Positions 32,500-37,305 of a stretch of 37,305 bases of DNA are shown here, one piece after another. Position numbers and translations under genes: made by a program. Location of the stretch: the NCBI GenBank assembly GCA_017537945.1, contig JAFYJT010000043.1:1-37305 (forward strand), written 5' to 3'. Position 1 is the first letter of the stretch. Every line of letters begins with the position of its first letter. Under the pieces are notes generated by a model. That model worked only from the letters and a program-made list of their open reading frames with translations, ran no database searches and was not told where the DNA came from. Source of the DNA: Aeriscardovia sp. Its GTDB lineage: Bacteria > Actinomycetota > Actinomycetes > Actinomycetales > Bifidobacteriaceae.

Positions 32500-34224
32500 A
32501 TGAGGCAATCTTCTTCCAATAAAATTGAGGCCACCGACAGGGTCTTCCTCTACTCCCCCTCGGGGGGGCAGGGCAGGGACGTAGTGGCCGCAGGGCTCCT
32601 TAAATCCCTTTCAAAGCTTCACCCCTTCATAACTTTCTTCCAGCCGCTTTTCAAACGGAAAGGGGTCTTGCGCCTGCTTTCGGCCTCCATGGAGGAACTG
32701 GGCCTGGAGGGGGCGGAATGGGAAGGCCGCGAGGGGGTGGAGGAAGAAGAGTACTACCCTAACGAGCCGCTGATGAGGAGGAAAATAGTTACAAGGTTCT
32801 ATACTTCCCCCGCCGTAAAAAAGGCTGACTTTGCCTTGGTAATAGGATCCGACCAGTCCAAAGTGGCCCACCCTAACCGGATGAACACCGACGCTTTTTT
32901 GAGCGCGGACCTTCAATGCCCCGTATTCCTTTCCGTAAGCGCGGAAGGCAGGAGCGCTTTAGAAGTAGCGGAAAGCATAAAGGCCTGCGCCAGGACGGTG
33001 CAGGAAAAAGGAAGCAAAGTACTGGGCGCCTTCGTCTCCCCGTCGCGCGAAGGGATAGAAGAGGAAGTCAGGCTGGATCTTGCAGATCTTTCGATTCCCA
33101 TTTGGTTTATAAAGCGCGTGGAACCGAAAGGGGATCTTAAAGAAGAAGCGGAAGAGTGCTTTAACGCCTACAAGGAGGGGGTGGAGGAAGGAGAGCTTTT
33201 TAGCGCCCTTGCCAGGCCGTTTAATTCGCCTGTCACTCCCGCCGCCTTCCAGTATTCCCTCCTCAGGAAGGCTGCAGAAAAAAAGAAGGCCATCGTGCTT
33301 CCCGAAGGCGAAGAAGAAAGGGTGCTCAGGGCCGCTGACTTCGTCCTTTCCCTGGATGCCGCAGACATTATCCTCCTGGGGGAAGAAGGGCGCATAAGGA
33401 GGAGGGCGGAAAACATCGGCCTTGGCTCCATCGCAAAGGCGAAAATCCTTTCCATGGAGGACGGGGGGCTGAAAAAAAAGCTGGAAGCGGAAATGAAAAA
33501 GGCGCTTCCGGGCATCAAGGAAGAAGAGGCGGAGGAGCTTATTAAAGACCCCTCCTACTTTGGGACCATGCTGGTAGAAAGCGGGATGGCCGACGGAATG
33601 GTATCGGGGGCCGTACATTCCACGGCGCAGACCGTAAGGCCCGCGCTTAGGATCATTCGAACAAAGCCGGGCATTCCGATAGTGTCGGGATCGATGCTTA
33701 TGTGCATGCAGGACCATGTGGACATATACGCGGACGTAGCCATCGTCCCAAACCCCACCCCTTCCCAGCTTGCCATCATCGCCTCCCAAACCTGCAAAAC
33801 GGCCAAGATGGTAGGGATCGACCCTATAGTGGGCTTCCTGTCCTACTCCACTTTAGGCTCCGGAAAAGGCAGGGACGTGGAAAAGGTTGAAGAGGCGGTA
33901 GAAGACTTCGCTTCCTCCCGTCCCCAGGCCCCCTTTGTAGGACCCATCCAGTTTGATGCGGCCTTCAGCCCCCAAGTCGCCAAATTAAAGGCCCCCCTCA
34001 ATCCCTTCGCGGGAAGGGTCAGCGCCTACATCTGCCCTGATCTCGACTCCGGCAACATCCTCTACAAGGCAGTGGAGAGGACGGGGGGCGCTATAGCCAT
34101 AGGCCCCGTCCTCCAGGGGCTCAACAAGCCGGTAAACGACCTGTCCAGGGGGTCGAGCATGTGGGACATAGTCAATACTATCGCCGTCACCGCTCTAAGC
34201 TGTGAAGAAGAAGACAATGAGTGA
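32500..34224 (+). CDS. pta: Phosphate acetyltransferase
   Basis: Pta interconverts acetyl phosphate and acetyl-CoA, supplying acetyl-CoA for biosynthesis from the phosphoketolase product. The 574-residue protein has three parts: an N-terminal P-loop-like BioD fold (residues 14-~110), a DRTGG-like middle (about 110-230) and the catalytic PTA domain (about 250-570), with FGTMLVESGMADGMVSGAVHSTAQTVRPAL, written here as overlapping conserved pieces GTMLVESGMADG and GAVHSTA, then PFVGPIQFDAA and the C-terminal GPVLQGLNKPVNDLSRG. The N-terminal loop reads SPSGGQGRDVV where a GKS/T P-loop is expected, so nucleotide binding there is doubtful. The ATG at 32500 has no clear Shine-Dalgarno. It overlaps ackA by 8 bases. 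Confidence 0.96.
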   Translation: MRQSSSNKIEATDRVFLYSPSGGQGRDVVAAGLLKSLSKLHPFITFFQPLFKRKGVLRLLSASMEELGLEGAEWEGREGVEEEEYYPNEPLMRRKIVTRFYTSPAVKKADFALVIGSDQSKVAHPNRMNTDAFLSADLQCPVFLSVSAEGRSALEVAESIKACARTVQEKGSKVLGAFVSPSREGIEEEVRLDLADLSIPIWFIKRVEPKGDLKEEAEECFNAYKEGVEEGELFSALARPFNSPVTPAAFQYSLLRKAAEKKKAIVLPEGEEERVLRAADFVLSLDAADIILLGEEGRIRRRAENIGLGSIAKAKILSMEDGGLKKKLEAEMKKALPGIKEEEAEELIKDPSYFGTMLVESGMADGMVSGAVHSTAQTVRPALRIIRTKPGIPIVSGSMLMCMQDHVDIYADVAIVPNPTPSQLAIIASQTCKTAKMVGIDPIVGFLSYSTLGSGKGRDVEKVEEAVEDFASSRPQAPFVGPIQFDAAFSPQVAKLKAPLNPFAGRVSAYICPDLDSGNILYKAVERTGGAIAIGPVLQGLNKPVNDLSRGSSMWDIVNTIAVTALSCEEEDNE

Positions 34225-35416
34225 AAACATTTTAGTGGTAAATTCGGGCTCAAGTTCGATAAAGTACCAGCTCCTCGATATGGGGGAAGAAACGCTCCTA
34301 GCCAAGGGGAGCGTGGAAAAAATAGGGCAGCCCTGCAGCAAAATCACGCATAAATCCGCCGATAAAGAGGTGACAAAGCAAATAGGGGCAGGCGATCACT
34401 TTGCGGCCTTCGAGGCCGTTTTGGAAGCCTTCAAAGAATTTGGGCCGGACCTGGATAAAGTAGGGCTGAAGGCCATAGGAAACAGGGTCGTGCAGGGGGC
34501 CGGGATCTTTCCAGGACCCGCCCTTATAGACAAGGAAGTGCTGAAGAAAATCTGGGAGCTTTCCGTGCTCGCCCCCCTCCACAACGGCCCGGAAGCGCGC
34601 GGAATCGAAATCATGCAGCGCCTCTTTCCCCAAACCCCCCAGGTGGCGGTCTTTGACACTTCCTTCTTCTTCCACCTCCCCCAAGAGGCGAGGACCTACG
34701 CCCTCAAAAAAGAAGTTGCGGAGCGCTACGGCATTTACCGTTACGGCGCCCACGGCATCAGCCATGAATTTGTGGGGGCAAAAGCCCGCTTAATGGAGGC
34801 TAAAGAAGGGGAGGACTTTCGCCAGATAGTGCTCCACCTCGGGAACGGCTCAAGCTGCAGCGCCCAAGTAAACGCCAAGGCGGTGGAAACCTCCATGGGC
34901 CTCACCCCCCTCGAAGGGCTGGTGATGGGGACCAGGACGGGGGACATAGATCCTGCCAGCGTCACCTACCTTTTAAAGAACTCCCCCTACACCCCCGAGG
35001 GCATCGAAGAGCTCTACAACAAAGAAAGCGGGATTAAGGGCCTGTGCGGGGAAAGCGACATGAGGAAAGTAAAAAGGCTTTATGACGCCGGAAGCAAGGA
35101 CGCGCTTTTAGCCGTCAGGGTCTTTTGCCACAGGATCGTAAGCTACATCGGGGCCTACTGGGCCCAAATGGGGGGGCTTGACGCCCTCACTTTTACGGCC
35201 GGAATAGGGGAAAACCAGCCCTTCATAAGGAGCCTTGTAGCCGGAAGGCTCGCTCCCTTCGGGGTAAAGCTTAATGAAGAAAGCAACCTGGAAGGCTCCG
35301 GAGACAGGCTCATTTCTTCCCCTGCCAGCTCGGTAAAAGTCCTCGTGATCCACACCGACGAGGGGCTCTCCATAGCCAGGCAGACCCGGGATCTCCTTTC
35401 CGCTTCCTCCCTCTGA
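34217..35416 (+). CDS. ackA: Acetate kinase
   Basis: AckA transfers phosphate from acetyl phosphate to ADP, the main ATP-yielding step after phosphoketolase. I start it at the ATG at 34217 (8-base overlap with pta, GAAGAAGAAG upstream), giving MSENILVVNSGSSSIKYQL and 399 residues. Motifs are YGAHGISHEFV, LHLGNGSSCSAQV, ETSMGLTPLEGLVMGTRTG, CGESDMR and FTAGIGENQ. Two histidines of the Methanosarcina/E. coli type are replaced: RVVQGAG for RVVHGG and FDTSFFFHLP for FDTAFHQTMP. I recall the same replacements in bifidobacterial AckA, so they look like lineage features rather than decay. pta-ackA form one operon. Confidence 0.97.
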   Translation: MSENILVVNSGSSSIKYQLLDMGEETLLAKGSVEKIGQPCSKITHKSADKEVTKQIGAGDHFAAFEAVLEAFKEFGPDLDKVGLKAIGNRVVQGAGIFPGPALIDKEVLKKIWELSVLAPLHNGPEARGIEIMQRLFPQTPQVAVFDTSFFFHLPQEARTYALKKEVAERYGIYRYGAHGISHEFVGAKARLMEAKEGEDFRQIVLHLGNGSSCSAQVNAKAVETSMGLTPLEGLVMGTRTGDIDPASVTYLLKNSPYTPEGIEELYNKESGIKGLCGESDMRKVKRLYDAGSKDALLAVRVFCHRIVSYIGAYWAQMGGLDALTFTAGIGENQPFIRSLVAGRLAPFGVKLNEESNLEGSGDRLISSPASSVKVLVIHTDEGLSIARQTRDLLSASSL

Positions 35417-35443
35417 ACGCGGGGGTAATAAGGGGGCGTGGAG

Positions 35444-35449
35444 TATAAT
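35444..35449 (+). promoter_or_regulatory. Probable -10 element of tRNA-Pro
   Basis: A perfect TATAAT lies 12 bases before the mature tRNA, after the ackA stop. As at xfp, no -35 match is visible at the expected distance. Confidence 0.5.
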
Positions 35450-35461
35450 ATTGTAAGATTT

Positions 35462-35534
35462 CGGGGCGTGGCGCAGTTGGTAGCGCGCTTGCTTTGGGGG
35501 CAAGACGTCGCAGGTTCGAGTCCTGTCGCCCCGA
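35462..35534 (+). tRNA. tRNA-Pro (anticodon UGG)
   Basis: Acceptor arms CGGGGCG and CGCCCCG pair fully, with discriminator A at 35534; the C1-G72 pair is typical of bacterial proline tRNA. The D arm is GCGC/GCGC. Anticodon stem CTTGC/GCAAG encloses TTTGGGG, anticodon TGG, and the T arm is GCAGG-TTCGAGT-CCTGT. CCA is not encoded. A T run at 35536-35540 follows directly and runs into the stop codon of the convergent Nif3-family gene. Confidence 0.96.
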
Positions 35535-35538
35535 CTTT

Positions 35539-36363
35539 TTATATAAAGATTTCCCGCCAGGGATCCGTGCAAATCCGGGAGGGGCGGCACTCCACCTTTC
35601 CTCCCAGCTTGTTTTTCACGTCCTGAAGCGCAAAATCGAACCAGGGGGACTCGGAACTAAAGTGGGAGACGTCCACAAGCCCCATGGGCCTTTGCAGGGC
35701 GGAAGCCTTCCCTATAGCGTCCAGGCTGGGATGATGCCTTAGATCGCTTGTCAGAAAGGCGTCCGCGCCAAGCTCCAAGGCCTTGTCAAGGAAGCTGTCT
35801 CCCGCGCCGCTCATCACTGCGACCCTTTTTACTTTCATCTTGGGGTCCCCCGCCATTTTCGATCCCTGCACGGCCCTAGGCAGCTTTTCCTGGCAGAAGC
35901 TTGCAAATTCTTCCAGGCTCACCGCTTCTTTCAATTCCCCTATTCTTCCCATGCCCACCGGATGGCCGCTTATTTCCCCTAGAGGCTCCATGGGCTCAGG
36001 ATCCAAAATGCCCAGCCTGGCGCACAAGGCCTCGTTGGTCCCCCTAAAGGAGGCGTCGACGTTGGTGTGCCCTACCCAAAGGGCGCATCCGGAGCTCAAA
36101 AGGGTGGATGCCACCCTTCCGTGGGGGTTGGAGGAAGGGATAAGGTGCACGGCCTTAAAAAAAAGCGGATGGTGCGTCACCATAAGGTCTGCGCCCCAAT
36201 CTTTGGCCTCAATGGCGGTTTTTTCAGTAGGATCCAGTGCGAAAAAAATCTTCTTGCATTCCTTTTCCTCGTCCCCCAAAACGAGGCCGGGAAAATCCCA
36301 CTCTTCCTTCAGGAAGAGCGGGTAAAGCTCTTCGAGCCCCTCTACCACTTTTTTAAGTTTCAT
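35539..36363 (-). CDS. Nif3-like dinuclear metal-centre hexameric protein
   Basis: Nif3/YbgI-family proteins bind two metal ions in a ring-shaped hexamer. Their activity is unsettled, and the old name GTP cyclohydrolase 1 type 2 is based on weak evidence. I start at the ATG at 36363, which has a strong AGGAGG just upstream, giving 274 residues; upstream in-frame sequence overlaps polA and has no match. Metal-ligand motifs are VTHHPLFF (H64, H65), GHTNVD and, near the end, DVSHFSSE. An intermediate segment, AVMSGAGDSFLDKALELGAD followed by FLTSDLRHH, is also typical. It follows polA by 8 bases, presumably cotranscribed. Confidence 0.93.
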   Translation of the reverse strand: MKLKKVVEGLEELYPLFLKEEWDFPGLVLGDEEKECKKIFFALDPTEKTAIEAKDWGADLMVTHHPLFFKAVHLIPSSNPHGRVASTLLSSGCALWVGHTNVDASFRGTNEALCARLGILDPEPMEPLGEISGHPVGMGRIGELKEAVSLEEFASFCQEKLPRAVQGSKMAGDPKMKVKRVAVMSGAGDSFLDKALELGADAFLTSDLRHHPSLDAIGKASALQRPMGLVDVSHFSSESPWFDFALQDVKNKLGGKVECRPSRICTDPWREIFI

Positions 36364-36371
36364 TTTTCCTC

Positions 36372-37305
36372 CTAGTGGGCCGCCTCTTGCCAGTTTTTCC
36401 CCCAACCCGTAGAGACGGTGAGGGGGACTTTGAGGCGCGCCGCCCCTTCCATGGCGCCTTTCACCGCTTCTTGAGCTTCTTCCTTCTCCCCCGGGGCCAC
36501 TTCCACCAAAAGCTCGTCGTGGATTTGGAGCACCATCCTGCTCTTTAAGCCTCTTTCTTCAATGGCTTTTGCCGCGCGTATCATGGCGATTTTCATTATG
36601 TCGGCCGCCGACCCTTGGATCGGGGCGTTCCTGGCGGCCCTTTCGGCAGCCTTCCTGGCCCTTGGGGAGGGGGAGTGGAGATCGGGGAAGTACCTCCTCC
36701 TTCCGAAAATCGTCTCGCTGTACCCGTTTTGGAAAGCCTCTTTCGTCTGAAGATCCAAATACCTTTTCACCGAACCGAAGATGGCAAAGTAACGGTCCAT
36801 AAGCTCTTTGGCAGAGCTTTTGGAAATGTGGAGCCTGGAGGCAAGGCCGTAAAGCCCCAGGCCGTAGGCCAGCCCGTAGCTCGCCTGCTTTACGCTGCTT
36901 CTTTCTTCCCCCGTCACTTCCTTTTCCGGCACGCCGTAGACAAGGTGGGCTATGTACCTGTGGAAGTCCCCTCCGGATTTGAAGGCTTCTATCAGTTTTT
37001 CGTCCCCCGACAAATCCGCCATAATCCTCAGCTCTATCTGCGAGTAGTCGCAGCTTAGAAGTTCCCAGCCCTCTGGGGCTATGAAGGCGGAACGCATCTT
37101 CCTCCCTTCTTCGGTCCTGTTGGGGATGGTCTGAAGGTTAGGATCCTGGGAGGCGATCCTCCCGGTGCCCGTGGCCTTCTGGTCGAAAGTCGAGTAAATC
37201 CTCCCATCCGGCGCGACGGCCTTCAAGAGGGAGGAGGCTATTTCAGCAAGCTTCCCCTCTTCGCGGAACTTTAGAAGCGCCTGGATGAATTTTTCCTCCC
37301 TGCCC
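36372..37305 (-). CDS. polA: DNA polymerase I, C-terminal part (5' end outside window)
   Basis: The frame is open from the right edge of the window (last full codon begins at 37304) to TAG at 36372-36374, so this is about 310 C-terminal residues of Pol I, the family A polymerase that fills gaps and removes RNA primers. Visible are ATGTGRIASQDPNLQTIPNR, motif A DYSQIELRIMAD, the O-helix RSSVKQASYGLAYG with the dNTP-contacting arginine and lysine and a tyrosine at the ddNTP-selecting position (as in other Actinobacteria), and motif C QIHDELLVEV. The 5' nuclease and 3'-5' exonuclease-like domains lie outside. It is the gene upstream of the Nif3-like one, 8 bases apart. Confidence 0.97.
   Translation of the reverse strand, partial: GREEKFIQALLKFREEGKLAEIASSLLKAVAPDGRIYSTFDQKATGTGRIASQDPNLQTIPNRTEEGRKMRSAFIAPEGWELLSCDYSQIELRIMADLSGDEKLIEAFKSGGDFHRYIAHLVYGVPEKEVTGEERSSVKQASYGLAYGLGLYGLASRLHISKSSAKELMDRYFAIFGSVKRYLDLQTKEAFQNGYSETIFGRRRYFPDLHSPSPRARKAAERAARNAPIQGSAADIMKIAMIRAAKAIEERGLKSRMVLQIHDELLVEVAPGEKEEAQEAVKGAMEGAARLKVPLTVSTGWGKNWQEAAH

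Noticed and set aside
34217-35416. Acetate kinase with two conserved histidines replaced (RVVQGAG, FDTSFFFHLP), suggesting a non-catalytic enzyme.
   Set aside because: From memory, bifidobacterial acetate kinases have the same replacements, and the arginines, the HGxSH histidine and the GENQ glutamate are intact, so this is a lineage feature.
1-37305. Search for CRISPR arrays, insertion sequences, phage genes, toxin-antitoxin pairs and restriction systems.
   Set aside because: No regular repeats, transposase, integrase or defence-type genes are visible; all larger frames are accounted for by housekeeping genes.

Overview
This window is ordinary, tightly packed housekeeping chromosome from an actinobacterium, most likely of the Bifidobacteriales. 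The evidence is gene content and order. A whiA gene lies just downstream of uvrA-uvrC and upstream of pgk-tpiA-secG. A transketolase-transaldolase pair is divergent from hrcA-dnaJ. A bifidobacterial-type xylulose-5-P/fructose-6-P phosphoketolase is followed by pta-ackA. Era, Pol I and acetate kinase carry residues typical of Actinobacteria. Codon use is not that of well-known GC-rich bifidobacteria: arginine is mostly AGG and isoleucine very often ATA. This suggests a divergent member of the order; a gut or symbiotic lineage is possible but not shown by the sequence.

Layout, left to right. (1) 1-6214, plus strand: end of uvrA, uvrC (without its usual C-terminal helix-hairpin-helix region), whiA, pgk, tpiA, secG and a small GNAT acetyltransferase, closed by a terminator that works in both directions. 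(2) 6227-9390, minus strand: tkt-tal. (3) 9492-11722, plus strand: a CIRCE operator, then hrcA-dnaJ. (4) 11723-12496, minus strand: a Nudix hydrolase with an apparently decayed second domain. (5) 12564-14681, plus strand: dnaX-recR. (6) 14678-18649, minus strand: a small two-helix membrane protein and a heterodimeric ABC exporter. (7) 18757-21842, minus strand: lepA-hemW. (8) 21937-22197, plus strand: rpsT, then convergent rplY. (9) 23011-24972, plus strand: an acyl-CoA synthetase, convergent with the operon HIT-ybeY-corC-era (24966-27997). (10) 28079-35534, plus strand: tRNA-Leu(GAG), aspartate 4-decarboxylase, phosphoketolase, pta-ackA and tRNA-Pro(UGG). (11) 35539-37305, minus strand: the end of polA and a Nif3-family gene.

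Together the metabolic genes outline a fermentative anaerobe using the bifid shunt. Xfp splits sugar phosphates to acetyl phosphate, AckA turns that into acetate and ATP, Tkt and Tal recycle the carbon skeletons, and Pgk and Tpi form part of lower glycolysis. Aspartate 4-decarboxylase next to xfp may add proton-motive-force generation if an aspartate/alanine antiporter is encoded elsewhere. The rest serves DNA repair and replication, translation and ribosome maturation, and protein folding.

I found no CRISPR array, insertion sequence, prophage or toxin-antitoxin module, and no gap longer than 300 bases without a gene. I did not find a convincing previously undescribed system. The observations most worth checking are the shortened UvrC, the decayed phosphatase half of the Nudix protein, the aspartate decarboxylase beside the bifid-shunt genes, and the codon bias.
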